A stretch of 64,000 nt of DNA from Endothia cerciana (GCA_026119935.1 JALRMH010000004.1:930001-994000); one strand, 5' to 3'; positions 34,129-45,349 are shown, counted from the first letter of the stretch. Numbers and translations are program-made. The notes: a model not told the origin generated them from the letters alone.

Positions 34129-34885
34129 CTCTATCGTCCAAGGCGCCCAGGATGCATGTCACCGTGAATTCCTGATGGGAATGTACCTTTATCTTCTTAC
34201 ATCGAATGCGAGATCACCGTTGTCCGATCCTCACAGAGACTACGTGAGAACCGCAAGATAAAATAAGTAGTCTTACCGGTGACCAGAGTTCAGGGATGAT
34301 GGATGTTGGAAATCGAGGCTGGAATACAGTACCCCTCGCCTCGATTTTTTGGGATTTTTTTTTAGGGGGGTTGGTGTTAAAAAAGAAGAAAAAACTGAAG
34401 AAAAAGAACACCAAAAAAACCTTGAGGTCAGCCTGATGAGTTTTAATTCAGACCTCACCTTTTGGGAAATAATCCAAACATCATTCATCATACAAGAAGG
34501 CCTCAATCAACCTCCCTTGTCCCCTCAGAGGCTCACTGTATAAGGTGAATCTAGGTGAACCTTGAGTTGCAGGGATCGGGCAGCCCGGCGTAACAGGGCC
34601 CTGCCCCATCTCAGACAAACGTGGCCTTAGCTCCAGCTCCCGACCAGCCTGGAACCGTCGAACCGTCGTCGAAGCTTACTCGGTGGATGGAGCCTTCGAC
34701 GATGGCATCCGGCCCATGACCACCACACGCCTTCGACAACTCAGCGGCATACCAAAGGGCCAACACGGGACAGAGCAAGGCTTTCCTTCCTGACCAGCCC
34801 ATATTCCAAGGCCCGCCCATCCGTCCATCGACCGCCTCCCGTCCAGACCCAGGCCCCGGGTGTGGGCCCAAAAGAAAACGCCACG
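34129..34885. other. Spacer containing repeat copy 2
   Basis: Spacer between the NLR and SPC3, with the second repeat copy (34291-34573) and the SPC3 promoter. No gene is seen. Confidence 0.5.
34291..34573. repeat. Dispersed repeat, copy 2, with inverted central module
   Basis: The flanks align with the copy at 28911-29112. This copy carries an extra A/T-rich insert at about 34340-34420 with hairpin-forming ends (TTGGTGTT and AACACCAA). Its central module, 34456-34538, is the reverse complement of 29017-29094 and is bounded by short inverted repeats (TCACCTT at the left, AAGGTGA at the right). Confidence 0.75.
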
Positions 34886-35666
34886 ATGTACTCGTCAATC
34901 GTGCGCCTCCAGAACACCTTCGGCTTCTTTACTACCGTCGCCTTCGCGGTCGCCGCCCTCATCGCGGCGACGGATCTCCTCGCGCCCCGCAGCCCCTCGG
35001 TGGGCATGCTGAAGACGACAAACGTGCAGGTCGTCAAGGGCAGGCCGCACTACTACTCCACCCGGAAGGAGGAGTACGCCATCATCAAGTTCAGCCTCGA
35101 CGCCGACCTGTCGAGCCTCTTCACCTGGAACACGAAGCAGGTGTTCGTCTACGTGACCGCCGAGTGGGGGGCCGACGGCGGCTCGCAGAACGCCACCAAC
35201 CAGGCCGTCATCTGGGACAGCATCATCACCGCGCCCTCGTCGGACCACCTGGGCAATTACGGGCCGGCCACGCTGAAGAAGCTGAGGAAGAGCGCGGCGG
35301 GGAAGCCTATCGACCCGAGCCGGTGAGCACATACCACACACGCATACCGCCCCCCAAATTTCCTTAGACACGGTAGCTAACGTAACTCGACCCCCCCCCC
35401 CCCCGCACAGCGGCAAGCTCTCCATCAAGAACCAGCGCCCAAAGTACCAGATCACCCATCCCTCGGGCAAGATCGCCGAGACCGGCGGCGTCCAGCTGCG
35501 CCTGCACTACAACGTGCAGCCGTGGGTCGGCGCGCTGACCTGGAACCAGAACAGCGACATGGGGCTGTGGAAGGCCCTGGGCGGCGGGATTAGCAAGGCG
35601 TTCAGCCTGCCGGCGATCAAGAAGAAGGAGGGCGAGGGCAGCGCCAAGGGGCAGAAAGCCGCATAG
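34886..35666 (+). CDS. spc3: Signal peptidase complex subunit 3
   Basis: Two exons (34886-35322, 35411-35666) encode 230 aa. The N-terminus MYSSIVRLQNTFGFFTTVAF with one following transmembrane helix (about residues 12-33) is the SPC22/SPC3 type II topology; the rest faces the ER lumen. The motif FSLDADLSSLFTWNTKQVF is a strong family signature, followed by a conserved beta-rich core (QRPKYQITHPSGKI). The subunit is needed for cleavage of signal peptides in the ER and is essential in yeast. The intron's acceptor is preceded by a run of 14 C (35391-35404). A Lys/Gly-rich tail of about 20 residues extends the C-terminus. An upstream in-frame GTG at 34862 is not used, because the family starts at MYSS. 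Confidence 0.94.
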
Positions 35667-37564
35667 GGTGCTACCGGCGTGATGAACCCCGTGTTCGATG
35701 GGACAAAGCCGGTCCTCTCGTCGATGTTGATCCCGCCTTGGTGAGCGTGAGGGTGCTCTTGGGCTCATGGAGGCGGCCGAGCGCTAATGAAATGTACAAT
35801 GAGGGTGGAAATGGGTTGACGACCACCAGGCGCTCCGGTGGCATCTTTATATAAGCGGCACAGATCTAAGACTATCAGCCCGGGGTGGAAAGGGAATACC
35901 GCCGCAGGTCGCGGGGAAACGGCCAGGAGGTAGGCACTCGGTTAACGCCAATAAACTGCATCAATTGCTCATGAACACTCCATATCTTGGGTTTGTGTAG
36001 ATATACGCTACATCTATCGCTACTCCACAGTCGCCCTTTCGAAAGGACAGATTGTCGTACATAACGTGGCCGTCAGGCCGGCTCACGTCCAAGTAGTGCC
36101 GAAGCATCCAGCACAAAGACTATTTCCGTGGTCGTCATCTTGACCGCATCCCATCATGGTTTACTGTATCCAAGCTCCACACCCAGCTCTACCGCACTGC
36201 GGCTCTCTAAAGCACCAGGTACCATAGCCCCAGAAGAACCATCCAGTATCGAGCTATCATAGTTACCCTCGTCAGGCTTGACTTGGCGCCTCCAAGAGCC
36301 ATCAGCAGAGATGTACATCGGCCATGATATGCCATCAAGAGCCGTATACCAGGCCGTCTGATCATTCTACAACGAATGACGATCCCGACTCCTGGAGCGC
36401 GTCTCAACGTCATGCCTTAGACATCGCTCCCGGCGTGATCCGGAGTGTTCAACGTGTGATGGGCCGAAATGTAGATTAGCCTCAGTCCGCTGAGAAGAAC
36501 GCCCAGGATGGTCTCGCATTCAATTATAGAGACGTTATGTCGCCGACTCGCCATGGACAGTATGCTGGTATAGAGGTTTTCGGACGGTCCTGGTGATCTT
36601 CTCTGTCGGTACCTCGAATTGCTCCGGTTTCGGCTCATGAGCGGGCAGCTTAGTTGTGGTACGGAAGTGATGCTTTGCGCAAGTAGCAGGCATCTTCCTC
36701 AAGGCTAAAGGGATATCATATTATTTTTCCCAATGTTAAAAAATCCGCAACTACTGGACCTCTGTCGTATACCAGTGGTGTAGCTTCTATTATAGCTCTT
36801 ATCGTCTGTAGCACCAGTAGCATTAACGGCAACTGAACACCCGCGGCTTTCTTCCTTGAAGCTTATTATAGCCAGAACAGGGTCACTTGTGGTTTACTCT
36901 CCGGTATCTCAAAATATGGTATGGAACAAACCTGGGCTCGTCGTCCCCCAGGCAACACAACATGAAAGTGAAGTGAATGGATGAGCTGGAATGAATCGAA
37001 AGCAGAGAGCGCTGAAGTCCCTTCTCACATGAACCTTATCGTCAAACGTCCTCCAACATGACCAGAGGCACGATACCATGGCCGATTCAGCCAACGTGGA
37101 GGGCGATGAGGACCCTCCTTCGGCTATCGACCAGTAAGAGTTCGCGCTGGGACAGTTCGCTCTCCTACCTGAGGAACATGCCCAGTGCGTGTCCGAGCTT
37201 CCCTGATCACTGTTCAACCGTCCTCCCATCTGTCTGCCACCCCAGGACAAAGACGATCCTACGATGATTGTCCTGATTGTGAGTCTCTCTCCCACTTTGG
37301 CTCCCTTCCTGGTCTTCCCCAATTACAAATTCCCATGTCGACAAGCCAGCCGTAATCACGCTGCGTGTTTTCCTCAAGCTGGCACCAGTGTCCTCTAACC
37401 ACTCTGCATCCGGGCTCTAGGTCCTCAGAACATTAACGGCTCTGTTCTCTTCATCCATCTTCAAGTTTCCAACGTCTTCATTCTTGTCGCCCAAATCCAT
37501 TGCAAACGTCTTGAACGCTATCTTGTCCTATCGAGAGACCGGTAATGTCTTTATTTCTTTCACT
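35667..37564. other. Gene-poor spacer, 1.9 kb
   Basis: The sequence is moderately AT-rich, especially 36710-36900. A minus-strand frame at 36417-36638 is open for 73 codons but resembles nothing I recognise and has no splice partners. I see no confident gene, RNA or element here. Confidence 0.5.
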
Positions 37565-37795
37565 ATGAAGCTGTCTGCTGTGTTGAGCCTGGGATCCCTC
37601 CTGGCAACCCCAGCTTGTGCTAGTTGGATTCCTGACGGACTGTTCTATGATTTTGAAAGTCGAGCTGCAGAGCGTAACTGGCAACAATCTGTGGATTATA
37701 GGAATGAGATACTGGCAGTGGCGAAGGCAAAGACTGATGCTGAAGCTAAGCAGGCATGTTCCAGAATTGTTGTGTCGGATTACACAGGGAGTTGA
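37565..37795 (+). CDS. Small secreted protein, possibly broken
   Basis: A 76-aa frame from the ATG at 37565 with a signal peptide (MKLSAVLSLGSLLATPACAS). The frame ends at TGA 37793-37795. Just after the stop another frame continues for about 45 codons (QGVEDLVTDGWTKTANFEC...) to a stop at about 37926, and contains two close Cys. The two parts would read as one protein of about 120 aa if one frameshift near 37780 were removed. I therefore list it as a secreted protein that is either short or recently broken. No function can be assigned. Confidence 0.35.
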   Translation: MKLSAVLSLGSLLATPACASWIPDGLFYDFESRAAERNWQQSVDYRNEILAVAKAKTDAEAKQACSRIVVSDYTGS

Positions 37796-38154
37796 AGATT
37801 TGGTGACAGATGGCTGGACTAAAACTGCCAACTTCGAATGTCTTTCGCAGATGTGCGGTATTTTTAAGGATAATGTATACAAAACTCTCGGCTTTAGCAC
37901 GGCACACGATACAAACGTACAGTATTAAGATTCCGCCAGCAAAAAATGGGCTAAGGTACGTGAGAGTTTCCTCTTGCCCTCTTCTATGACTGCTGGTGAT
38001 CTCTTATCTGCAGAGCCTTTCCTTTGGCGGTCAAAGTCTGCTATAGCTAACGAATGCATCTCGCTCATTATACGGAGTATAGACTGGAGCTTACGTGGAC
38101 TCCGCCGCGAGAATCGTTGTACCAGTGCTCACCGCCACCCTGCACCGGGGCAGG
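37796..38154. other. 3' spacer, nothing certain
   Basis: 359 bp between the small secreted frame and the XRN1 stop. Its first 130 bp may be the out-of-frame continuation of the secreted protein; the rest holds no supported gene. Confidence 0.45.
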
Positions 38155-41100
38155 CTATGCCGCCGGCTGTTGAGCAGCACCGCCTCTACCACGACCCCGA
38201 GAAGCCCCGCGGCCCCTGCCACGGCCCCGGCCTCGAGCATCGAGACCTGCTGGCGGTGGGACGGCATTGTACGACTGGGCGGGTACAGTGTTCTGCTGGG
38301 AGTGACCATTGACCGCACCCCCACCGTTCATACCTCCTCGTCCGCGAGGGGCACCGTTGCTACGTCCACCTCTGTAGCCATTCTGATGGCCTCCTCGCCC
38401 GCCCTGATAACCTTGCTGGGGCGTCTGGTTCGGTGAAGGACGATAGACCAGGTTACTCGGCTGGATGTTGAGTGAGCCACGTTGGGGACCGTCATGGCCA
38501 CCCCGGCCTCGGTGACCATTCAGCGCGCCACGCCACGCCCCAGGTGGCGGGGCAGGAGCATCGTGGTAATTCCTTCCAGCCGCACCAGGCACGCCATAGC
38601 CACCGCTCGCGACGAGTGTGGTGAGCGATGGGTGCGGTGCCCTTGCCATCTGAGCCTTGGACCCGATAACGACCTGCCGGTCGGTGAGATTCAGCACAGA
38701 CGTCGCAGGGACGGTCTGGCCGCGGAATGCAGGACATCGGCCATCGAGCGTGTTGCCACTCATGAAGGTGGTGTCAAAGAGGATATCAAGGATCTTGTTG
38801 CTGCCTGCACGACTGATGCCGACCACCGTGCCGTTCGAGGCGATGGGGACCTTGCCGATGTCCTGAACGTACACGACCCGATTGCCTAGGCGGAACTTTT
38901 GGCTACCAAGTCGGTGCTCCGCGTCGCTAGGCTTCAGCAGGGCGCTGCGTGGTACCCCCTTGATGTTCTGCGCCTTGGTCCCCTGCGCCGCGGCACGAGC
39001 CGCTTCAGCAGCCTGCGCCAACTCCATGACGACATTGGAGTCGAGCTGCTCAGCTTCCAGAGGTACTTTTGGGAAGCTGTTGGTGCCCACGGACTTCAGA
39101 TACTGAGCCATCTCTTTGATCTTAGCTGTCGCCGTGTTCTCATCCGGCCAGATATCTGTAGCTGCGACGTCCTTCTTCTGTACATTCCTGTGCAGACCGG
39201 CAAAGAAGTCCGGGAATTTCTGCATGTATTCGGCCACCAGTTGAATGGCCTTGCGACTATACTCCCAACCGGAGTCCGACTTTCTTGAGTAGCCAAGCAC
39301 CTTCATCTTCCTTGATTCAAACTTGAGGTTGAGACCCAAGTTGACTTTGAGTCCGCCAACCCCAATGACCTGGTATGATGAGGTGATCTTGCTGAAGGCG
39401 AGCGGGTGGAGACTCAAGTCCCTGGAGACCTGATATGATGGGACGTATCTGTTCTCTCGTTCATGCTTGAAGATGATTTGCATCGAGAAATCCGGCTCTT
39501 TGTTGTTCATCTTGGAGATGGTGACTTCCAACTTGGGGCCAACGTAGCCAACAACAACCAAAGGCCTGCCGTAATTGAAGTCTCCCAGGTAGAAAGCACG
39601 CGTGTCGACAGGGAATTCCTCCTCGAGAGGAAGGGCCGCCCTCTCCAGGAACCGCTCATCCTCATTCACCACCTCGTCAACAATTGTCTGTGAAGCGTAA
39701 AAATCCCTCATACCTGGGATCTCGCCATACTCCTTGATTGTGGCACCTTCGTCGGTCTTGATCAAACCCTTGAGCATCTCGACGTGCACCATGGACTCCA
39801 CGTCGCCGATCAAGATGCCCAAGCGCTTGCTGTAGAGTTCCTCCCAGTATCTGGCGTTCTTGTTAAAATCATCGATCTCCTTATTGGAGTGCTCCTTGAG
39901 CACAACCTGTCCAGATCCGTTCTCGGCCAGGGTGTAGTCAAAGAGTTCGTCCGAGACGCGGACGATCTTCGCCTCCTGAAGGAAAGGGTATCCCACAAAG
40001 CATCGCTGGCCAAGCTTAGCTTTGGCGTCTTCCACCTTGGTCCGCATGGCCGAGTCGGTGAGGGTGACCACCATGCTCTCGTTGCGGCTATCCGCCTGGA
40101 AAACATTAACCCCATGGAAGCCAAGAGCCGCATTGTATGGCAGTGTGGCCAAGCTCGGGAAGCCGGCGAGAGCGGAGACATTCAGCAATGCGCCGTCCAT
40201 CAGTCCCTGCCTGTTGCTCAGGCCGTCTGTCGGGGGCAGATCGAAGATATTCTCGACACAGCGGCAATGCGGAATGTCGGGGAAGATATCCACCATTGAC
40301 GATGGATAGGTGAAATCGTAGTCCGAGGAGTAGGTGAACTTGATAGGGGCATTGAAGCCATTCCTGCCCTTCTCATCATCAGAGAGTAGCTCGTTCTTGG
40401 GGGCCATTGCATCCAAGAGCCTCTTCTCATCAATGAACGGAATCTTGACAACCGCCTCCCAATCCATCTTCTTCCCGTTCATGTCTAATTGGAAGTCTCT
40501 GGGGTAGAAGTCGATGATGGGAGAGCTGGAACTTGTCATCAAGTCCCAGTAGACTGTTGGCACGATCTTCTTGCTTCGGTCAGGGAGCACACCCATCAAC
40601 TGCTCGAAGGGCCTGAAAGGCTGACCGAGTTGAAAGTTGAGGTCGGCACCGAGACCCTTGATGACATCCGAGATCAGTGGGGAATAGTGGTATTGGTAAA
40701 ACCACGGCCATGAGCAGATGCCGCGGTAATAATAATAGAGTACCCATTGCAGGCCCTGTACGTAGTTTTCGCAGAGCTTTCTGAGCTCAGCGTCCTTGGT
40801 CTCCGGTGTCCACTCAGGAAACTTCTCGGCATAGTACTTATCCTTCCATTCCTGGAATTTCTGCTGGTAAAGAACCTCGTATTGAGCCTGGGCCTCTTCT
40901 GCCGAGACGTCCTGCACTTCGGCATTATCGTATTTCTTGACAAGACGATTGATGGCAAGCTGGGACTCATCCTCCTCCTCTTCATCCCCCTCGTCGTCCA
41001 TTTCTGGCTTTGGAGGGAAAGAGAGCACGAGGTGCCGCTCACCATCGTCGTCTGGATCGGTGGACCAGCTCAGGTTTGCGCTATCCGCAAGATCCTGGAC

Positions 41101-42369
41101 GAACTTGCGATCGGCAGCTTTGAGACTTGTTCCGAGATCGAGGGTCTGGGAAGACCGCTTGGTTAGGAACGGCTTGATGTTCTGCTTCCACAGCGACTTC
41201 TGCGCTGATGTCACAATCAGCTTGCCCTTGGGCTTCGGAGCCGCTTTTCCGTTCTCGGCAGTGCGCTTAGCCCGGAACCATTTCTGATCCTCGGCCTCGT
41301 GTTCGAAGAAGCGGTACTCCTCCTTGCTGAGCTCCTCCAGAAGGAGGCCAAGGCGCTTCAAATTCATGACACCGCCCTCGTTGATGTAGCCGTCGCATTT
41401 CGGCAGGACTTTCTTGTATGTCCTAAACATCATGGCCAAAGCACCCTCGTTGATGTGGATGCGGGGAAGATTAGGCAAAAAGTCGTTGCCCACGAAGAAG
41501 GCCATGAGAATGAAATCGTCGATGACGTTCTCCATGTCAAATGGAAACCCCAAAGCAGTCGCGCCGGTTTCCTTCAGGTCCTGGAATTCCAATTCCAGAT
41601 ACTCCCTGACGATGCACAGATGCATGAGGTAAAAATTCTGGTGCTCCAGCTCCTTGGACTGCACCTTGGACTGGCGGCCGAAAGTAACCTCTTCGCGGAG
41701 AAGGCAGAAGTGCGGGTCGTGGCTGAGCAGGCCCAGCATGATCAGGTCCGCATCCAAGCCGTACAGACAGTGCCGCATGTTTGGGTGGTAATCCGGCTGC
41801 GCCCTTGCGTTCCGGATATATTCCATGATCTTGTGTTCACCCTCGCCGGGGACCTCATGGCCAGAGAGGACAATCTCGCAACCTTGCCACTCCTTGTCTT
41901 CCGTCACCTTCTTGTTGATGAAGTATCTCAGCTGCTTCGACAGCTTCGCCATGAACTCGGTCCCGGGCGTGATGCAATTGCTGTCAAATGGCTCCTCCTT
42001 GGGCAGTTCCTGCCCCTCCCGTAGCGCCTTCTCTCTTGCTTGCTCAGCATCGAGCGCGGTTCTGAATCGTCTTGCGCGCTGCTGGTTCATCTTGGCGCGA
42101 GGCGCAACACCATCGACAGCCATGAAGAACAGCTGCTTCGGTTTGATCTTACCGAACAGGTGTTCGATGTAGTTGAATATGCGAATGAACATCTCGTCCT
42201 CGCTCAGGCGGAACTGGGTGTCGTCCGAGTCCTTGTGGGTGCAGTTGTGAATGATACCGTTCATATCGAGGTAGAGGCAGTCGAACTCGGGAATTCGGTT
42301 CTCTGCGATCAGCTGGGAGATCGCGGGGTAGCGCTCGGAGAGCCATCTGAAGAACTTGGGAACACCCAT
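38155..42369 (-). CDS. xrn1: 5'-3' exoribonuclease XRN1
   Basis: One intronless frame of 1404 aa from the ATG at 42369; the open frame extends further upstream, but MGVPKFFRWLSERYP is the conserved XRN1 start. Catalytic metal-binding residues are all present: D35 (LYLDMNGII), D86 (MAVDGVAP), E176/E178 (GEGEHK), D206/D208 (GLDADLI) and D296 (GNDFLPN). The long middle contains the XRN1-specific PAZ/Tudor, KOW and SH3-like regions, and the C-terminal ~120 residues are RGG-rich and disordered. That architecture identifies cytoplasmic XRN1 (Kem1), not nuclear Rat1. It degrades decapped mRNA 5' to 3' in P-bodies. The last 250 residues are lower in conservation. The gene has no introns, unlike most of its neighbours. 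Confidence 0.96.
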   Translation of the reverse strand: MGVPKFFRWLSERYPAISQLIAENRIPEFDCLYLDMNGIIHNCTHKDSDDTQFRLSEDEMFIRIFNYIEHLFGKIKPKQLFFMAVDGVAPRAKMNQQRARRFRTALDAEQAREKALREGQELPKEEPFDSNCITPGTEFMAKLSKQLRYFINKKVTEDKEWQGCEIVLSGHEVPGEGEHKIMEYIRNARAQPDYHPNMRHCLYGLDADLIMLGLLSHDPHFCLLREEVTFGRQSKVQSKELEHQNFYLMHLCIVREYLELEFQDLKETGATALGFPFDMENVIDDFILMAFFVGNDFLPNLPRIHINEGALAMMFRTYKKVLPKCDGYINEGGVMNLKRLGLLLEELSKEEYRFFEHEAEDQKWFRAKRTAENGKAAPKPKGKLIVTSAQKSLWKQNIKPFLTKRSSQTLDLGTSLKAADRKFVQDLADSANLSWSTDPDDDGERHLVLSFPPKPEMDDEGDEEEEDESQLAINRLVKKYDNAEVQDVSAEEAQAQYEVLYQQKFQEWKDKYYAEKFPEWTPETKDAELRKLCENYVQGLQWVLYYYYRGICSWPWFYQYHYSPLISDVIKGLGADLNFQLGQPFRPFEQLMGVLPDRSKKIVPTVYWDLMTSSSSPIIDFYPRDFQLDMNGKKMDWEAVVKIPFIDEKRLLDAMAPKNELLSDDEKGRNGFNAPIKFTYSSDYDFTYPSSMVDIFPDIPHCRCVENIFDLPPTDGLSNRQGLMDGALLNVSALAGFPSLATLPYNAALGFHGVNVFQADSRNESMVVTLTDSAMRTKVEDAKAKLGQRCFVGYPFLQEAKIVRVSDELFDYTLAENGSGQVVLKEHSNKEIDDFNKNARYWEELYSKRLGILIGDVESMVHVEMLKGLIKTDEGATIKEYGEIPGMRDFYASQTIVDEVVNEDERFLERAALPLEEEFPVDTRAFYLGDFNYGRPLVVVGYVGPKLEVTISKMNNKEPDFSMQIIFKHERENRYVPSYQVSRDLSLHPLAFSKITSSYQVIGVGGLKVNLGLNLKFESRKMKVLGYSRKSDSGWEYSRKAIQLVAEYMQKFPDFFAGLHRNVQKKDVAATDIWPDENTATAKIKEMAQYLKSVGTNSFPKVPLEAEQLDSNVVMELAQAAEAARAAAQGTKAQNIKGVPRSALLKPSDAEHRLGSQKFRLGNRVVYVQDIGKVPIASNGTVVGISRAGSNKILDILFDTTFMSGNTLDGRCPAFRGQTVPATSVLNLTDRQVVIGSKAQMARAPHPSLTTLVASGGYGVPGAAGRNYHDAPAPPPGAWRGALNGHRGRGGHDGPQRGSLNIQPSNLVYRPSPNQTPQQGYQGGRGGHQNGYRGGRSNGAPRGRGGMNGGGAVNGHSQQNTVPAQSYNAVPPPAGLDARGRGRGRGRGASRGRGRGGAAQQPAA

Positions 42370-44108
42370 GGTGACAGCGGTGCGGGCAATACGGCTCGCA
42401 GAAGTTCTGCAGGCAGAAAGGACAAGGTCTTGTTGAGATGTGCAAAACGGCGAGCGGATTGCCTGCGACTTGGTACGGCACGACAAATATGGCCGATTTC
42501 AGATAACGGAAACGCAAGATGCTGCTCTGCGGCGCGAAAGGATCTTTGTCGAGGTATCGTGGATCGGCACCGAGGCAGTCGCTCTGTGCCCGCGTCGTGT
42601 AGGTGAAGATCCAAGAAGGGGAAGTCAGATACGATGTTCCCTATCGTGCCTATATTCCCAAGGAGATATGGATTTGAAGTCTCGTAGGCGACAGCCCGGA
42701 CAGGTGTAGAAAGCCAGCAGTGGCAGAAAAGCGTTGAAGTTGTTCAGAGACGCAGCGGGCCGAAAGACCAGCATCGTCACAGCAGGCTGATCTGGTGGTG
42801 GCGGGACAATGTGGGGCGGTGGGCACGGACCACCTGTGGGCGGCCGTCGAGCCTCGTCCACCGCAGACAGGCAGTGTGGACTTGATCACCTCAATGACGG
42901 CTTCACCCCTAACGTGCTTACAGCACAGTCCACACACACAGGTCTACAGATTCTTGGTTAACTTACAGATTGGGGACTCTTCATCCCGGACTACCAACAT
43001 ACATCTCAGCAGTCAATTCCGTTCCAATGGACGAGGCTTCACAGGGCCTCTTTGCATTGGCATGTTACAAGTGGCATGTGCCAGCACGCGTCCCATCACG
43101 GACATGGTGTGCGCTGTCGTTGCCTGACAAGCTTAAGAAGTCCATCTAGTCCAAGATCCGCAAGACCCCTGAGTGGAGTCACTACGAGGAGACCCGAGTG
43201 AGGTGGAATGGACTGGGTACGCCGAACGGAAGGGTGGGAGGAGGACGGACAGGCGGGTGCCTATGGTAAAGTTATCCCACGGGGGATTACCCGTAGGCGG
43301 GCGAGGTGGCTTTAGACAAACGAAGAGGGAGATGAGCACAGGAGCTAAGATGGATGGGAGGCTCCCAGAAGCGTGCACCAGCCGTGATGCTGCGAGCACG
43401 CCCTGGATGCGGCGCACCTCGGCTTGGTAGCGCTCGATCGCCGAGGGCAGCTTCTCGGCGTGCAGGACGTTGGACCAGCCCGCCTGGCCGAAGTAGGGGC
43501 CCTGGCCGCTCGTTTGGAAATGCACTGTGTCGAAAGTACGGAGGTTCATGCTACAAATCTTGAACCACCACTGTTCAAAAGCCCCGGGACCCATCTGTGA
43601 ACTGGACCGGGCCTGTAATTACGGAGTTACTCCACGTAGCCACCAACATGCCCTCATCTACAGCCAACATCCTCACTGATGTCCCCTATCATCCTCTCTA
43701 TTCACCTGTCAGCTTCATACTTTCTACACGTCCATCGAAAAGATAGGACACCTGCTCTAGGCAAAACAAATATACTGTACTCTGTACTCCAAGAAACGTG
43801 GACGGGCGGGCCTGCGGATTTAAGCAGAGCTTCCTACTCGCCTGGGAGCCCGCTCTCTATTCAGATGAATACAAGAGTTATCCTGTGCTTTCCCCACTAA
43901 GACTGATTCCAAGTCCTGATAATCTATGAGATGCTTGGTTTCATGTGCTGCGCAGGTGTACTCCGAGATGCCCAGAGACTTTCCGGTTTGTGGTATTATT
44001 ATTCAACATCATACGTGTAGTTTACCTCTTTAAAGATTGAGATCCCTACTGTGTCCTCCAACTCGAATTTGTGTCTTGGTACCAGCCTTTCGTTGCCTCG
44101 CCACCCAC
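42370..44108. other. Spacer with a gene relic
   Basis: 1.7 kb downstream of XRN1's start. Apart from the GST fragment at 43381-43522 I see no gene. It contains the XRN1 promoter. Confidence 0.5.
43381..43522 (-). pseudogene. Glutathione S-transferase fragment
   Basis: A minus-strand frame contains HFQTSGQGPYFGQAGW, followed by HAEKLPSAIERYQAEVRRI, which closely matches the start of the C-terminal helical domain of fungal Ure2p-type GSTs. The N-terminal thioredoxin-like half and the rest of the C-terminal domain are absent: upstream and downstream residues in the same frame do not continue the family. It is a relic of about 47 codons with no start, so I call it a pseudogene fragment. Confidence 0.6.
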
Positions 44109-44109
44109 G

Positions 44110-45349
44110 ACGATGGCCTGCCCGTCGTCAACCGATCTTTCTCCAGGGAACCGCACTTTTTGTCGCGAATACGGTGGGCCGTCCGGGCCAAGAAAATATT
44201 GGACAATGCTTATAGCAAGATAGGTATTCACTGGAGTTGCAAGATCTTTGCTAAATAGTAATGCTATTCCATGAACGCACTTTGGGGACAAGCCATACAG
44301 ACTCGCCCGCGGTGACACCGGTGCCATCGTCCTCCCAGCCCACCACATTCTGGAGCGCAACAAACTTCCCGTCGAAGTCATTAGTTCAAGGAAATTGAAT
44401 GGCCTGACGGTGCTCGGCCACCTGACTGGCATTGATATTGTGCGGCAGACGAGTTACCACGTCGAAATCCTGCTAAGCCGGATCAGCCCAGCACTGCCCG
44501 AACTGTTGAAGCCGATGGGCCAGCGTGTGTGCAAAGCATTAAGACGCCTGTTCCCTCGGGATACCGAGGGCCCGTGGGTTGCCATCGATCCTCTTGACAC
44601 TATTGTGAAATGTGTAAGCGAGGGCCTCGCTCTAGTCTTGTACGGACCACCGACGTGCGATGACCCGGAACTGGTCCGCTTGTGCCACGAGCACACAAAG
44701 CACCGTATGTGACCCCACCGTAAATTCATCAGTACATATTAATAAATGCGCTGCTAGTCCTCACCATTGTCTTCATTATGCGCTGGATACCTACAATTCT
44801 CCAGCCGCATCTCGTCTGGCTCCTCCCCGCGAAATAGCATCTTGAGCAAGGCTGGAAGGCCATTGAAGGCCGCATTCTACCACTGGTCAAACAATGTATG
44901 AAGGAGTCTGATGAGGGCCTCCAACAAAGCTCGACATGGTATCCTGGGTGGCCAAAGACGGGCGATCGGCTCTTCAAAAGGATCCTTGGGCCCTGACACG
45001 CCTCGCCGGCACCCTCACGGCCGGCGGCACCTACAGCACGGCCAACTTCGTGGTCGAGACCGTTTCCGACCTGGCGAGCCACCGCGCTCAGCCTTTTCGT
45101 CATGTGGATTCAATGCTGTTAACGTGGGGTTCGGGCCGCTGGGCATGTCCCGGCCTGTTCTTTGCTAACATGACTGCCAATATTATTCCAGTCAAGCTGC
45201 TCGATGAGTATGAGTTCAAGTTCCCGGACGGAAAGCGGCCGCCCAATGCTATCATGCACGAGTTCACCTTGTTCCATCCCTTTGGCAAACTGGCCGTTCG
45301 CCGGAGGAAGGAGCCTGGGTATTATTTTCTAAGGCTGAAAAGTCGTTGA
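44110..45349 (+). pseudogene. Cytochrome P450, internally deleted
   Basis: Fragments of one P450 are collinear on the plus strand. DGLPVVNRS and RAKKILDNAYSKI (about 44116-44220) match the N-terminal region. A second piece (44300-44710, ending CDDPELVRLCHEHTKH) covers the region before the B'-C and D helices. A third (44936-45349) has AGTLTAGGTYSTANFVVE, then jumps directly to the heme loop WGSGRWACPG and the C-terminal LLDEYEFKFPDGKRPPN. Roughly 100-150 residues containing the I-helix end, the K-helix ExxR and the PERF region are missing, and the second and third pieces are in different frames with stops between. The style resembles fungal P450s of secondary metabolism. It cannot make an active enzyme. 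Confidence 0.65.

Noticed and set aside
36207..36638. Two adjacent minus-strand open frames
   Set aside because: No signal peptide, domain, splice junction or homology could be supported.
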